64,000 nucleotides of DNA from Mycobacterium asiaticum (GTDB taxonomy: Bacteria > Actinomycetota > Actinomycetes > Mycobacteriales > Mycobacteriaceae), in the NCBI RefSeq assembly GCF_001673635.1, contig NZ_LZMH01000002.1, forward strand, positions 100,969 to 164,968, written 5' to 3'. The position numbers and the translations under genes are program-made. This document shows, piece after piece, positions 36,001 through 45,763 of the stretch. Every line of letters starts with the position of its first letter. The first letter of the stretch is position 1. Below the pieces are notes generated by a model that ran no database searches, was not told the DNA's origin, and saw only the letters and a program-made list of their open reading frames with translations.

Positions 36001-36296
36001 TCGGCCACCAGAACGGCGTCGACGAGACGCCCAAGTGGCGGATCCTGCCCGACCGGTTCGGCGCGGAGGCGAACTCGCCGGTCATGGACAACCTCGGCGG
36101 TGGGCCGCTGGGCATCACCGAATTGCTGACCCACGCGACCACGGTGGCCAGCTACCTCAAGGATGACTGGTTCCGGGACTGGGGCGCGTTGCAACGATTG
36201 ACGCCCTACTACCCCGACGCCGGGCCCGCCCGACTGGAGTTGGGCACCGTCACCCGCAGCGGGTTGTGGAACCCGGCGCCACTGCGCAAGAGTTGA
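33024..36296 (+). CDS. embC: Arabinosyltransferase EmbC (lipoarabinomannan arabinan)
   Basis: A 1090-residue GT-C enzyme close to M. tuberculosis EmbC (1094 residues), which extends the arabinan of lipoarabinomannan. It begins [15 protein letters not shown], followed by the first helix (YRIARLVAVVAGLLGTVLALATPLLP). The conserved extracytoplasmic loop has the GT-C Asp pair in NTSDDGYILTMARVSEHAGYM. About 13-15 helices follow, and the C-terminal carbohydrate-binding domain starts near residue 720. The start ATG 33024 overlaps the aftA stop by 1 base. Downstream, the run is interrupted by embR on the opposite strand, 7 bases after the embC stop. Confidence 0.96.
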   Translation: MATETAPGETKQLPSTSVSDTGANYRIARLVAVVAGLLGTVLALATPLLPVEQTTAELNWPQNGTFGSVEAPLISYVATDLNITVPCQAAAGLAGPQNTGKTVLLSTVPKQAPKAVDRGLLLQRVNDDLVLIVRNVPVVTAPMNQVLGPDCKRLTFTAHADRVIGEFEGLKQGPTSEHPGDPLRGEKSGYDFRPQIVGVFTDLSGPAPPGLTFSAVVDTRYSSSPTTLKMAAMILGLVLTAAALVALHVLDTADGTRHRRFLPSRWWSLGGLDALVLAVLVWWHFVGANTSDDGYILTMARVSEHAGYMANYYRWFGTPEAPFGWYYDLLAVWAHVSTASIWMRLPTLAMAVTCWWAISREVIPRLGYAVKRSRAAAWTAAGMFLVVWLTLDNGLRPEPIIALGILLTWCSVERAVATSRLLPVAIACIIGALTLFSGPTGIASIGALLVAIGPLRTILHRRSKQFGLLPLLAPILAASTVTAILIFRDQTLEGEVQASGFKKAVGPSLKWFDEHIRYERLFMPSPDGSVARRFAVLALLIALAVAVAMSLRKGRIPGTAAGPSRRIVGITVISLFAMMFTPTKWTHHFGVFAGLAGSLGALAAVAVTAAAMKSRRNRTMFAAAVLFVMAMSFASVNGWWYVSNFGVPWSNSFPKLRWSLTTALLELTVVVLLVAAWFHFVATEDRPPKTRVGARLAGLVQSPLAIATWLLVLFEVVSLTQAMVAQYPAWSVGRSNLQALTGKTCGLAEDVLVELDPDAGMLTPVSAPVGEALGAGLSEAFTPNGIPADVSADPVMERPGDRNFASDDGVVTGSDPGTEGGTTAAPGINGARARLPFNLDPARTPVLGSWRSGIQVPAMLRSGWYRLPPKEQRGKSALLVVTAAGRFDPREVQVQWATDEEAAAGKHGGSMGFADVGAVPAWRNLRAPLSAIPESATQVRLVADDDDLAPQHWIGLTPPRVPRLRTLQDVVGSKDPVFLDWLVGLAFPCQRPFGHQNGVDETPKWRILPDRFGAEANSPVMDNLGGGPLGITELLTHATTVASYLKDDWFRDWGALQRLTPYYPDAGPARLELGTVTRSGLWNPAPLRKS

Positions 36297-36303
36297 GCGC
36301 CGA

Positions 36304-37437
36304 TCAGGCTTGCTGGACCTCGAACCGGAACTCACAGCCACCGATACAGATGCGGTCGCCGTCAGTCAGCGTGGCGCTGCCCCGGATCGGCTGGCCGCCC
36401 ACCTCCACGCCGTTGGTGGACCGCAGATCGGTGATCACGAAAGCCGTTCCGGTGTCGGCAATCACGGCATGATGCCGGCTGACGTCGGTGTCGTCGAGCA
36501 CGATGTCGTTGTCGGCCAGCCGGCCGATCCGGGTGACGGCGCCGTTAAGCCGGTATACGTGTCCGGCGCTGTCGCGCAGCGCGGCGACCAACGTCGGGGC
36601 GGGCGGGGCGGCGGTGGCTTCCCGGTACGCGCCACGTTTGCGGGTGCTGGCTACGGCATGCTTGGTGACGATCGGTTCCTGACGCAGGATGCGCTCATGC
36701 AGGGCGGTGACGGTCGGGCCGGGATCGATGCCGAGACCCTCGGCCAGCGCCGTCTTGAGCTGCCGGTAGGCGCCCAGGGCGTCGGACTGTCGTTCGGTGA
36801 CGTAGTAGGCGGTGATCAGCTGGGCCCACAACGGCTCCCGGTAAGGATGCTCGGCGGCCAGCGATTCCAGTTCACCGATGACGGCATCGGCCCGTCCGCA
36901 AGCGATCTCGGCTTCGGCGCGGGCGCTGTGCGCTCCCACCTTGTCCTCGACGAGCTTGGTGGCGAAAGCGTCCACGAATTCGAAGTCCCGCAGGTCGTCG
37001 AGCACCGGCCCACGCCACTCGGCCAGCGCCTCGGACAGGTGCTCGCTGGCCTCTTCGAACCGGCCCGCGGCGGCGGCCTGGACTCCGGCGGTTTTCGCGG
37101 CGGCGAACCGGCCCAGGTCGTAGTCGCTGTCGGAGACGGTGAGCTGATAACCCGGCGGCGCGCTGGCCAGGACCCGTGCCGGGTCGACGCCGCCGGTGGT
37201 CCGCAGCAGCCGGCGCAGATTGGAGATGTGGGACTGGATGCTGGTGCGTGCCGCGGGGACCGGCGAGCCGTCCCATACCGCGTCGGTCAACGAGTCCACC
37301 GAAACCGGCCGGTTGCGGTTGATCAGCAGCATCGCCAGCACCGCCCGCTGCTTCGCTGCACCGACAGGCACCGGGGTGCCGTCCACCAGCAGCTGCAGCG
37401 GTCCCAGAACACCAAACCCGAGAGGCGTGTTCGTCAT
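36304..37437 (-). CDS. embR: SARP/FHA transcriptional regulator EmbR
   Basis: A 377-residue regulator with three domains: an OmpR-like SARP DNA-binding domain (GVLGPLQLLVDGTPVPVGAAKQ..., SIQSHISNLRRLLR), a bacterial transcriptional activation domain of helical repeats (about 100-265), and a C-terminal FHA domain (TRIGRLADNDIVLDD, VSRHHAVI, DLRSTNGVEV) that binds phosphothreonine. In M. tuberculosis EmbR is phosphorylated by PknH and activates embCAB, and lies far away (Rv1267c). Here it sits between embC and embA, divergent from embA, as described for M. avium embR-embA-embB. The 133-base gap to embA suggests it controls embAB directly. Confidence 0.94.
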   Translation of the reverse strand: MTNTPLGFGVLGPLQLLVDGTPVPVGAAKQRAVLAMLLINRNRPVSVDSLTDAVWDGSPVPAARTSIQSHISNLRRLLRTTGGVDPARVLASAPPGYQLTVSDSDYDLGRFAAAKTAGVQAAAAGRFEEASEHLSEALAEWRGPVLDDLRDFEFVDAFATKLVEDKVGAHSARAEAEIACGRADAVIGELESLAAEHPYREPLWAQLITAYYVTERQSDALGAYRQLKTALAEGLGIDPGPTVTALHERILRQEPIVTKHAVASTRKRGAYREATAAPPAPTLVAALRDSAGHVYRLNGAVTRIGRLADNDIVLDDTDVSRHHAVIADTGTAFVITDLRSTNGVEVGGQPIRGSATLTDGDRICIGGCEFRFEVQQA

Positions 37438-37570
37438 CGCGCTGCCAGCCTCCGATCATCCAGGCCGTTGGCTATATCTATGTACCCATTGTGATCGTTA
37501 CACGCGGCGGGGCCTTTCCCCGGCCCCGCATCCAATAGTCACTTAATCGCGTCGCCTACGATCGACCATC
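37438..37570. promoter_or_regulatory. embR-embA divergent promoter region with hairpin
   Basis: The only non-coding gap inside the emb cluster. It holds a perfect 8-base inverted repeat GCGGGGCC/GGCCCCGC (37507-37529, 7-base loop) and a local AT-rich patch (TTGGCTATATCTATG, 37471-37485) that could hold the embR promoter. EmbR is likely to bind here. No consensus box was identified with certainty. Confidence 0.55.
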
Positions 37571-40500
37571 GTGTCCCCCGACGGTAATGAGCGATCCCAC
37601 CGGATCGCCCGGCTGATAGCCGTCGTCTCGGGAATCGCCGGACTGGTGTTATGCCTGCTGGTCCCGTTGTTGCCGGTGCGGCAGACCACCGCCACCATTG
37701 TGTGGCCGCAGGGCACCGGCGCCGACGGCAACATCACCCAGATCACGGCCCCGCTGGTGTCCGGGGCGCCGCAGGCACTGGACATCTCCATCCCCTGTTC
37801 CGCGATCGCGACCCTGCCCGCCAACGGTGGGCTGGTGGTCTCGACCCTGCCGACCGACGGCTTCGAGACCGGCAAGCACGGGCTGTTCGTGCGCGCCAAC
37901 AAGGACACGGTCGTCGTCGCCTTCCGCGACACGGTGGCCGCGGTCGCGCCGCGCCCGGCGATCGCGGCGGGTGGCTGCCAGCGGTTGCACATCTGGGCCG
38001 ACGCCGGCGGCGCGGGTGCCGACTTCATCGGACTCCCCGGGGCCGCCGGCAAGCTGGTGCCCGAGAAGAAGCCCCAGGTCGGCGGGATCTTCACCGACCT
38101 GAAGGTGCCGGCGCAGCCCGACCTGTCGGCACGCGTCGACGTCGATACCCGATTCATCCTCGCGCCCACCACGCTGAAGTCGCTGGCCATGGGTCTCGGC
38201 GCACTCGCGGTCCTTTCCGCCATCCTCGCGCTCGCCGCGCTGGACCGCCTCAGCCGCGGTGACTCGCTGCGCAACTGGCGTTCCCCGATGACGCTGCTGG
38301 CCCGCTACCGCCCGCGGTTGCGCCGCGGGCCGCACGCGGGCCTGGCGACCAGGCTCGCCGACGCCGCGGTCATCGCGACGCTGCTGCTCTGGCACATCAT
38401 CGGCGCCACCACATCTGACGACGGTTACAACCTCACCGTCGCCCGGGTGGCTCCCAAGGCCGGATACATCGTCGACTACTACCGCTACTTCGGCACCACG
38501 AACGCGCCGTTCGACTGGTACTTCAGCCTGCTGTCCAAGTTGGCGGCGGTGAGCAGCGCCGGGGTGTGGATGCGGCTGCCCGCCCTGCTGGCCGGTATCG
38601 GCTGCTGGCTGCTGATCAGCCACTGCGTGTTGCGCCGACTCGGGCCGGGCCGGGGCGGCCTGGCCGGTAACAGGGTCGCGCTGTACACCGCCGGCGCGGT
38701 GTTCGTCGCCGCATGGCTGCCGTTCAACAACGGGCTGCGGCCCGAGCCGCTGATCGCCCTGGGCGTGCTGCTCACCTGGATCCTGGTGGAGCGCTCGATC
38801 GCACTCGGCCGGCTCGCACCGGCCACGTTGGCGATCATCGTCGCCGCGCTGACCGCCACGCTCGCGCCGCAGGGACTGATCGCCGTCGCAGCATTGTTGA
38901 CCGGCGCCCGCGCGATCGCGCAGATCGTCCGGCGGCGCCGAACCACCGACGGCCTGCTGGCGCCGCTTGTGGTGCTGGCGGCGTCGCTGTCGCTGATCAC
39001 CGTTGTCGTGTTCCGCTCGCAGACGCTGGCCACCGCCGCCGAGTCGGCCCGCATCAAGTACAAGGTCGGCCCGACGATCGCCTGGTACCAGGACTTCCTG
39101 CGGTACTACTTCCTCACCGTCGAGAGCAATGCGGACGGTTCGATGGCGCGGCGGTTCGCGGTGCTGGTGCTGCTGCTGTGCATGTTCGGGATGCTGTTCG
39201 TGCTGCTGCGCCGCGGCCGGGTGGCCGGGCTGGCCACCGGACCGGCCTGGCGGCTGCTGGGCACCACCGCGATCGGCCTGCTGCTGTTGCACTTCACCCC
39301 AACCAAGTGGGCCATCCAGTTCGGTGCGTTCGCCAGCCTGGCCGGCGCGCTGGGCGCCGTTACCGCGTTCACCGTCGCGCGGATCGGCCTGCACAGCCGA
39401 CGCAACCTCGCGCTATACGTCACCGCGCTGTTGTTCGTCCTCGCCTGGGCCACTTCCGGCATCAACGGGTGGTTCTACGTCGGCAACTACGGCGTCCCCT
39501 GGTACGACATCCAGCCGGTCGTCGCCAGCCATCCGGTCACCTCGATGTTCCTGACGCTCTCGATCCTGAGCGGCCTGCTGGCCGCCTGGTACCACTTCCG
39601 GATGGACTACGCCGGGCACACCGAGGTCAAGAACAACCGGCGCAACCGTGTGCTGGCGTCGGCGCCGCTGCTGGTGGTGGCGGTGATCATGGTCCTGGGT
39701 GAAGTCGGCTCGCTGGCCAAGGGCGCGGTCTTCCGCTATCCGCTCTACACCACCGGCAAGGCCAACTTGGCCGCCCTGACGTCGGGCCTGTCACCGACCA
39801 GCTGTGCCATGGCCGACGACGTGCTGGCCGAGCCCGATCCCAACGCCGGAATGCTGCAGCCGGTGCCAGGGCAGCAGTTCGGTCCCGACGGGCCACTCGG
39901 CGGCGTCAGCCCGCTCGGCTTCAAGCCCGAAGGCGTCGGCGACGACCTCAAATCGGACCCGGTGGTCAGCAAGCCCGGCGTCGTCAATTCCGACGCCTCG
40001 CCCAACAAGCCCAACGCCGCCATCACCGACTCCGCCGGTACCGCGGGCGGCAAGGGGCCCGTCGGCGTCAACGGGTCACACGCGTTCCTGCCGTTCGGAC
40101 TGGATCCCGCCCGCACCCCGGTGATGGGCAGCTACGGCGAGAACAACCTGGCGGCCCGGGCCACCTCCGCCTGGTACCAGCTGCCGCCGCGCCGGCCCGA
40201 CCGGCCGCTGGTGGTGGTTTCGGCCGCGGGCGCGATCTGGTCCTATAAAGAGGACGGCGACTTCATGTACGGCCAGTCGCTCAAGCTGCAGTGGGGCGTC
40301 TCCCGGCCGGACGGCAACTTCACGCCGCTGGGCGAGGTGTTCCCGATCGACCTCGGTCCGCAACCGGCCTGGCGCAATCTGCGGTTCCCGCTGACCTTGG
40401 CGCCACCGGAAGCCAACGTGGCACGCATCGTCGCCTACGACCCGAACCTGAGCTCCGAGCAGTGGTTCGCGTTCACGCCACCGCGGGTGCCGGAGCTGGA

Positions 40501-40891
40501 ATCGCTGCAGCAGTTGATCGGCTCGCGGACCCCGGTGCTGATGGACATCGCGACGGCGGCCAACTTCCCGTGCCAGCGCCCGTTCGCTGAGCACCTGGGC
40601 ATCGCCGAACTGCCGGACTATCGGATTTTGCCCGACCACAAGCAGACCGCGGTGTCGTCGAACCTGTGGCAGGCGGCGTCGACCGGCGGGCCGTTCATGT
40701 TCACTCAGGGGTTGCTGTGGACGTCGACGATCTCGACGTACCTCAGCGGTGACTGGTACCGCGACTGGGGTTCGGTGGAGCAGTACCACCGCCTGGTCCC
40801 GACCGACCGCGCACCCGACGCCGTCGTCCAGCAGGGCGTGACCACTGTGCCCGGCTGGAGCCGGCAAGGACCGATTAGGGCCCTCCCATGA
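37571..40891 (+). CDS. embA: Arabinosyltransferase EmbA
   Basis: A 1106-residue GT-C arabinosyltransferase that works with EmbB on the arabinogalactan arabinan branches. It begins at GTG 37571, [19 protein letters not shown]. The catalytic loop reads [22 protein letters not shown] with the conserved Asp pair. About 13-15 helices fill the first two thirds, and the C-terminal carbohydrate-binding domain includes [14 protein letters not shown] and [12 protein letters not shown]. It is slightly longer than in M. tuberculosis (1094). It is separated from embC by embR, so it probably has its own promoter. Its stop overlaps embB at ATGA. Confidence 0.96.
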   Translation: MSPDGNERSHRIARLIAVVSGIAGLVLCLLVPLLPVRQTTATIVWPQGTGADGNITQITAPLVSGAPQALDISIPCSAIATLPANGGLVVSTLPTDGFETGKHGLFVRANKDTVVVAFRDTVAAVAPRPAIAAGGCQRLHIWADAGGAGADFIGLPGAAGKLVPEKKPQVGGIFTDLKVPAQPDLSARVDVDTRFILAPTTLKSLAMGLGALAVLSAILALAALDRLSRGDSLRNWRSPMTLLARYRPRLRRGPHAGLATRLADAAVIATLLLWHIIGATTSDDGYNLTVARVAPKAGYIVDYYRYFGTTNAPFDWYFSLLSKLAAVSSAGVWMRLPALLAGIGCWLLISHCVLRRLGPGRGGLAGNRVALYTAGAVFVAAWLPFNNGLRPEPLIALGVLLTWILVERSIALGRLAPATLAIIVAALTATLAPQGLIAVAALLTGARAIAQIVRRRRTTDGLLAPLVVLAASLSLITVVVFRSQTLATAAESARIKYKVGPTIAWYQDFLRYYFLTVESNADGSMARRFAVLVLLLCMFGMLFVLLRRGRVAGLATGPAWRLLGTTAIGLLLLHFTPTKWAIQFGAFASLAGALGAVTAFTVARIGLHSRRNLALYVTALLFVLAWATSGINGWFYVGNYGVPWYDIQPVVASHPVTSMFLTLSILSGLLAAWYHFRMDYAGHTEVKNNRRNRVLASAPLLVVAVIMVLGEVGSLAKGAVFRYPLYTTGKANLAALTSGLSPTSCAMADDVLAEPDPNAGMLQPVPGQQFGPDGPLGGVSPLGFKPEGVGDDLKSDPVVSKPGVVNSDASPNKPNAAITDSAGTAGGKGPVGVNGSHAFLPFGLDPARTPVMGSYGENNLAARATSAWYQLPPRRPDRPLVVVSAAGAIWSYKEDGDFMYGQSLKLQWGVSRPDGNFTPLGEVFPIDLGPQPAWRNLRFPLTLAPPEANVARIVAYDPNLSSEQWFAFTPPRVPELESLQQLIGSRTPVLMDIATAANFPCQRPFAEHLGIAELPDYRILPDHKQTAVSSNLWQAASTGGPFMFTQGLLWTSTISTYLSGDWYRDWGSVEQYHRLVPTDRAPDAVVQQGVTTVPGWSRQGPIRALP

Positions 40892-43800
40892 CTTTGAGCG
40901 CGAGCAGACGCGAAAGCACCCCGAATCCGGCGAATTCGGGTGCTTTCGCGTCTGCTCGCGGGGAAAAAATCACCCGCTGGGTGGCGACCATCGCCGGGTT
41001 GCTCGGTTTCGTGTTGTCGGTCGCCACGCCACTGCTGCCGGTGGTCCAGACCACCGCAATGCTGAACTGGCCGCAGGACGGCCAGCTCAACAGCGTCACT
41101 TCGCCGCTGATCTCGCTGACCCCGGTGGACTTCAAGGCGACCGTGCCGTGTGGCATCGTGCGCGAGATGCCGCCGACGGGCGGAGTGGTGCTGGGCACCG
41201 CACCCAAACAGGGCAAGGACGCCAATCTCAACGCCCTTTTCGTGGTGGTCAGCGCGCAGCGCGTGGACGTGACCGATCGCAACGTGGTGATCCTGTCGGT
41301 GCCCCGCGACCTGGTGGCCTCGCCGCAGTGTGAGTACATCGACATCAGCTCGACGCACGCCGGCACGTTCGCCACCTTCGTCGGTCTCAAGGATCCCGGC
41401 GGCGGACCACTGCGCAGCGGGTTCCCCGACCCGAACCTGCGTCCGCAGATCGTCGGCGTCTTCACCGACCTCACCGGGCCGGCGCCACCCAAGCTGAGCA
41501 TGTCGGCGACCATCGACAGCCGCTTCTCCACCACTCCGACCACGCTCAAGTTGCTGGCCATCGTCGGGGCGATCGTGTCCACCCTCGTTGCGCTGATCGC
41601 GCTGTGGCGCCTCGACCAGCTGGACGGGCACCGAATGCGCCGCTGGATTCCGGCCAACTGGCGCACCCTCACCTTGCTCGATGGCGTGGTGATCTTCGCC
41701 TTCCTGCTCTGGCATGTCATCGGCGCCAACTCTTCCGACGATGGCTACATACTGGGCATGGCCCGCGTCGCCGACCGCGCCGGCTACATGTCCAATTACT
41801 TCCGCTGGTTCGGCAGCCCGGAAGACCCGTTCGGCTGGTACTACAACCTGCTGGCGCTGATGACCCACGTCAGCGACGCCAGCATCTGGATGCGCCTGCC
41901 CGACCTGTTCGCCGGGCTGGTGTGCTGGCTGTTGTTGTCGCGCGAGGTGCTGCCCCGACTGGGACCCGCGGTCACCGCCAGCAAACCCGCCAACTGGGCC
42001 GCGGCGATGGTGCTGCTGACCGCGTGGATGCCGTTCGACAACGGGCTGCGGCCCGAGGGGATCATCGCGCTCGGATCGCTGGTCACCTATGTGCTGATCG
42101 AACGATCGATGCGGTACAGCCGCCTGACACCGGCGGCGCTGGCGATCATCACCGCGGCGTTCACCCTCGGTGTGCAGCCCACCGGACTGATCGCGGTGGC
42201 GGCGCTGGTGGCCGCCGGCCGTCCGCTGCTGCGCATTCTGGTCAAACGCCGCCGGATGGTCGGGGGCACGTTGCCGTTGCTGTCGCCGATGCTGGCGGCG
42301 GGGACGATCATCCTGACAGTGGTGTTCGCCGACCAGACGCTGGCAAGTGTGTTGGAAGCCACCAGGGTTCGAGGCAAGATCGGGCCGAGCCAGGCCTGGT
42401 ACACCGAGAACCTGCGCTACTACTACCTGATCCTGCCCACGGTCGACGGCTCGCTGTCGCGCCGGTTCGGGTTCCTGATCACCGCGCTGTGCCTGTTCAC
42501 TGCGGTGTTCATCATGTTGCGGCGCAAGCGGATTCCCGGTGTGGCCCGCGGTCCGGCCTGGCGGCTGATGGGCATCATCTTCGGCACCATGTTCTTCCTG
42601 ATGTTCACCCCGACCAAGTGGGTGCACCACTTCGGTCTGTTCGCCGCGGTGGGGGCCGCGATGGCCGCGCTGACGACGGTGCTGGTGTCGCCATCGGTGC
42701 TGCGCTGGTCGCGCAACCGGATGGCCTTCCTGGCGGCGGTGTTCTTCATGCTGGCGTTGTGTTTCGCGACCACCAACGGCTGGTGGTACGTCTCCAGCTA
42801 CGGCGTGCCGTTCAACAGCACGATGCCCAAGATCGCCGGAATCTCGGTCAGCACAATGTTTTTCGCGCTGTTCGTGATCGCCGCGATCTACGCCGCCTGG
42901 TTGCACTTCGCGCCGTGGGGCAGCGGTGAAGGCCGGGTGGTCCGTGCCCTGACGAAGGCGCCCGTCGCGCTGGCGGCCGGGTTCATGGCGCTGGTGTTCG
43001 TCGCATCGATGGGCATTGGGATCGTGCGGCAGTACCCGACCTACTCCAACGGCTGGTCGAACATCCGGGCCTTCGCCGGCGGCTGTGGGCTCGCCGACGA
43101 CGTGCTCGTCGAACCGGACACCAACGCCGGCTTCATGACACCGCTGCCCGGTGATTACGGTCCGCTCGGCCCGCTCGGCGGCACCGACCCGGTCGGCTTC
43201 TCACCCAATGGCGTGCCGGAGCACACCGTCGCCGAGGCGATCGTGATGAAGCCCAACCAGCCCGGCACCGACTACGACTGGGATGCCCCGGCCAAAACGG
43301 AAACAACGGGCGTCAATGGTTCCAGGGTGCCGCTCCCCTACCAGCTCGACCCGGCGCGGGTGCCGCTGGCGGGCACCTACACCAGCGGCGCGCAGCAGCA
43401 GAGCAAACTCGCCTCGGCGTGGTACCTGCTGCCCAAGCCGGACGACGGGCACCCGCTGGTGGTTGTGACGGCGGCCGGCAAGATCGCCGGCAACAGCGTG
43501 CTGCACCACTACACGGCCGGGCAGACCGTGGTCCTCGAGTACGCCAGGCCCACCCCCGGCGCGCTGGTGCCCGCGGGACGGCTGGTGCCCGACGACCTGT
43601 ACGGCGAGCAGCCCAAGGCGTGGCGCAACCTGCGGTTCGCCCGGGACAAGATGCCGGCCGACGCCGTCGCGGTCCGGGTGGTCGCCGAAGACCTGTCGCT
43701 GACCCCGGAGGATTGGATCGCGATCACCCCGCCGCGAGTACCGGAGTTGCGCTCCCTGCAGGAGTACGTCGGTTCGACGCAGCCGGTCCTGCTGGACTGG

Positions 43801-44133
43801 GCGGTCGGGCTGGCCTTCCCGTGCCAGCAGCCGATGCTGCACACCAACGGGGTGACCGAGATTCCGCGGTTCCGCATCACGCCGGACTACTCGGCCAAGA
43901 AGCTGGACACCGACACGTGGGAAGACGGCAAGAACGGCGGTCTGCTCGGTATCACCGATTTGTTGCTGCGCGCCCACGTGATGGCCACCTACCTGTCCCG
44001 CGACTGGGCCCGCGACTGGGGCTCGCTGCGCAAGTTCGAGACCCTGGTCGACGCGCCCCCCGCGCGACTGGACCTGGGTGAGGCGACGCGCAGCGGCCTG
44101 TGGTCGCCGGGCAAGATCCGCATCGGGCCGTAA
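40888..44133 (+). CDS. embB: Arabinosyltransferase EmbB (ethambutol target)
   Basis: A 1081-residue GT-C enzyme, very close to M. tuberculosis EmbB (1098 residues). It forms arabinan branches with EmbA and is the main ethambutol target. The ethambutol-determining region reads [18 protein letters not shown], with Met291 at the position of M. tuberculosis Met306 and Leu289 kept as in ethambutol-sensitive species. The catalytic Asp pair is in NSSDDGYI. The first 25 residues ([13 protein letters not shown]...ASARGE) are encoded by a dispersed palindromic repeat, before the first helix. The M. tuberculosis N-terminus, as I recall it, has the same feature. The start ATG overlaps the embA stop by 4 bases. 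Confidence 0.97.
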   Translation: MTLSASRRESTPNPANSGAFASARGEKITRWVATIAGLLGFVLSVATPLLPVVQTTAMLNWPQDGQLNSVTSPLISLTPVDFKATVPCGIVREMPPTGGVVLGTAPKQGKDANLNALFVVVSAQRVDVTDRNVVILSVPRDLVASPQCEYIDISSTHAGTFATFVGLKDPGGGPLRSGFPDPNLRPQIVGVFTDLTGPAPPKLSMSATIDSRFSTTPTTLKLLAIVGAIVSTLVALIALWRLDQLDGHRMRRWIPANWRTLTLLDGVVIFAFLLWHVIGANSSDDGYILGMARVADRAGYMSNYFRWFGSPEDPFGWYYNLLALMTHVSDASIWMRLPDLFAGLVCWLLLSREVLPRLGPAVTASKPANWAAAMVLLTAWMPFDNGLRPEGIIALGSLVTYVLIERSMRYSRLTPAALAIITAAFTLGVQPTGLIAVAALVAAGRPLLRILVKRRRMVGGTLPLLSPMLAAGTIILTVVFADQTLASVLEATRVRGKIGPSQAWYTENLRYYYLILPTVDGSLSRRFGFLITALCLFTAVFIMLRRKRIPGVARGPAWRLMGIIFGTMFFLMFTPTKWVHHFGLFAAVGAAMAALTTVLVSPSVLRWSRNRMAFLAAVFFMLALCFATTNGWWYVSSYGVPFNSTMPKIAGISVSTMFFALFVIAAIYAAWLHFAPWGSGEGRVVRALTKAPVALAAGFMALVFVASMGIGIVRQYPTYSNGWSNIRAFAGGCGLADDVLVEPDTNAGFMTPLPGDYGPLGPLGGTDPVGFSPNGVPEHTVAEAIVMKPNQPGTDYDWDAPAKTETTGVNGSRVPLPYQLDPARVPLAGTYTSGAQQQSKLASAWYLLPKPDDGHPLVVVTAAGKIAGNSVLHHYTAGQTVVLEYARPTPGALVPAGRLVPDDLYGEQPKAWRNLRFARDKMPADAVAVRVVAEDLSLTPEDWIAITPPRVPELRSLQEYVGSTQPVLLDWAVGLAFPCQQPMLHTNGVTEIPRFRITPDYSAKKLDTDTWEDGKNGGLLGITDLLLRAHVMATYLSRDWARDWGSLRKFETLVDAPPARLDLGEATRSGLWSPGKIRIGP
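40899..40960. repeat. GAGCAGACGC palindromic element, copy 2 (inside embB)
   Basis: Arms 40899-40930 and 40931-40960 form a nearly perfect palindrome (CGCGAGCAGACGCGAAAGC outward, EcoRI-like GAATTC at the centre), with one extra C in the left arm. It lies wholly within codons 4-25 of embB. The outer part is the same as the copies at 17388 and 47533. Confidence 0.92.
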
Positions 44134-44144
44134 CACTGGATGGC

Positions 44145-45014
44145 ATGTCCCCGACACGCCTGGGCATCGCCCTGCTGGTCGTCGCGTGCGCCGGATGTGC
44201 CACGACGCCGCCGGCCGGTCCGGGCGCGGTCGCGCGGCCGAACTACGTCGCCATGGGTGACTCTTTCGCGGCCGCTCCAGGCGTGCCGGAGCCGGCGGCG
44301 CCGCGCGGCTGCCACCGGTCGACCAACAACTACCCCGCCGTGCTGGCCCGGCGCCTCGCCGCGTCCGCGTTTCACGACGTCACCTGCAGCGGAGCGACGA
44401 CCGATGACGTCGTCAACCGCGAGCAGCGAACCGACCACGGGTTGATCCCCCGGCAGCTCGACATGATCGGCCCGCCTACGGACCTGATCACGATCACCAT
44501 CGGCGCCAACGACGTCGGCCTGGCCGGCGACGCGGAGTCCTGCGAGGTCAAAGGTGCCGACCCGAAGCCGTGCAGCACCAAATTCCTCGCCGACAACGAG
44601 GACCGGCTGTCCACTACCATCGCCGCGCAGTTGCCCGTGTGGGCCACCATGATCGACCAACTCCGCGCCGCGGCCCCCAGGGCCAGGATCATCATGGTGG
44701 GCTACGGCACCTTCGTTCGGCCGGGCGGCTGTTTCCCCGAGCAACCGCTGCTGCCGCCCGACGCCAACTACTTGCAGGCCAAGGTCGACGAACTCGACGA
44801 CCGGCAAATACAACTCGCCGCCGAAAAAGGAATCGAGTTCTTCGACACCCGGTCGCTGTCCGAGGGACATGACATGTGCGCCCCGGCGGCCGACAGATAC
44901 GTCTCGGGCTATATCACCGAGAACGACAGCGTGCCCCTGCATCCCACCGCGTTGGGCGCCATCGCCGTCGGCAATGCGTTGACCGACTATCTGGTGCTAT
45001 CCGAGAACCGCTAA
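44145..45014 (+). CDS. Exported SGNH/GDSL hydrolase
   Basis: A 289-residue protein of the SGNH lipase-esterase fold. Block I GDSF (YVAMGDSFAAAPG) holds the nucleophile. Block II is in VTCSGATTDDV, block III GANDVG and block V DSVPLHPTALG with the catalytic His; the fold resembles the Streptomyces scabies and SCO esterases. The N-terminus is a signal peptide with a lipobox-like VVAC or CAGC, so lipid modification is possible. Several cysteine pairs suggest disulfides outside the cell. The ATG 44145 is 11 bases after embB, so it may be co-transcribed with embAB. The substrate is unknown; an acyl or acetyl ester of the envelope is an inference. Confidence 0.85.
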   Translation: MSPTRLGIALLVVACAGCATTPPAGPGAVARPNYVAMGDSFAAAPGVPEPAAPRGCHRSTNNYPAVLARRLAASAFHDVTCSGATTDDVVNREQRTDHGLIPRQLDMIGPPTDLITITIGANDVGLAGDAESCEVKGADPKPCSTKFLADNEDRLSTTIAAQLPVWATMIDQLRAAAPRARIIMVGYGTFVRPGGCFPEQPLLPPDANYLQAKVDELDDRQIQLAAEKGIEFFDTRSLSEGHDMCAPAADRYVSGYITENDSVPLHPTALGAIAVGNALTDYLVLSENR

Positions 45015-45227
45015 GCCTGCCATTGCTTGTGCGCAGCGATGGCCGGGCCGTCGGTGGCTCGTAGTCGCGAAAACCTTTGCCGCTGAGAGCAAAACGTCTT
45101 TGTTGCGGCACCGCTCACAGCGCCTGCCCAATTTGCATAGTTGTCAATTTTTGGTTGCAGTTTCGATTTCGCGAATTGTGTCAATATATCGGGCCAGGAA
45201 ATCGGCCGAATAGGAATGGGTGGGCAG

Positions 45228-45728
45228 ATGCACACGCTGACTCGCTTAGGATTTTCCGCTACGTCAATGGTGGTTGTGGCTGCCTCGACCGTGACATTGG
45301 GGGCCGGTATCGCCACCGCGAACTCACCGGTACCGATCAACTCGGTCTTGCGCAGATGCGATTTCAGCGCCGTCCAGACCTGGACCCAGGTACCGCGGAC
45401 CTCGGCTGGGCGTGGCGTAGCCAATATCCATACGTCCGGGTCGACGGTTGTCGCCGACGTGAACATGGTGATCTCGAACAGTCCTGGAGCCCACTACGAC
45501 ATCGGCCTCATTCAGATGCCGCGGCCGTCGTCGGAAACCTGCGGTCCGGGCGACCCGGGCACCACCTTCACCGGCCTGGACACCGACGGCGCGGGGGTGG
45601 CGAACGTGACCATCACGGCCCCCTTGCGGCAGGGCGCCACGGGCGTTTGGGTGTTCGTCGCGTCGCCCCACCCCAACAACCAGGCGCCGGCAGAGTTCTA
45701 CACCTCGGAGTACGTGTCGCCGGTCTGA
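45228..45728 (+). CDS. Small exported protein, unknown function
   Basis: A 166-residue protein with a clear signal peptide (LGFSATSMVVVAASTVTLGAGIATA, likely cleaved after ATA-NS). The mature part of about 135 residues begins SPVPINSVLRRCDFSAV, has two cysteines that could pair (RRCDF and SETCGPG), and looks beta-rich with many Thr, Val and Gly. The ATG 45228 is preferred over 45216 because GGTGGG lies a few bases before it. A 213-base gap upstream (45015-45227) includes AT-rich segments that could carry its promoter. It resembles small secreted mycobacterial proteins that I cannot assign to a named family. Confidence 0.75.
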   Translation: MHTLTRLGFSATSMVVVAASTVTLGAGIATANSPVPINSVLRRCDFSAVQTWTQVPRTSAGRGVANIHTSGSTVVADVNMVISNSPGAHYDIGLIQMPRPSSETCGPGDPGTTFTGLDTDGAGVANVTITAPLRQGATGVWVFVASPHPNNQAPAEFYTSEYVSPV

Positions 45729-45763
45729 CCCGAAACACCGCCGATATGTAATACCGTCGCGGC

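Noticed and set aside
31006..43000. Long minus-strand open frames opposite aftA, embC, embA and embB
   Set aside because: Gln/Arg/His-rich products with no recognisable domain, antisense to confidently identified membrane enzymes.
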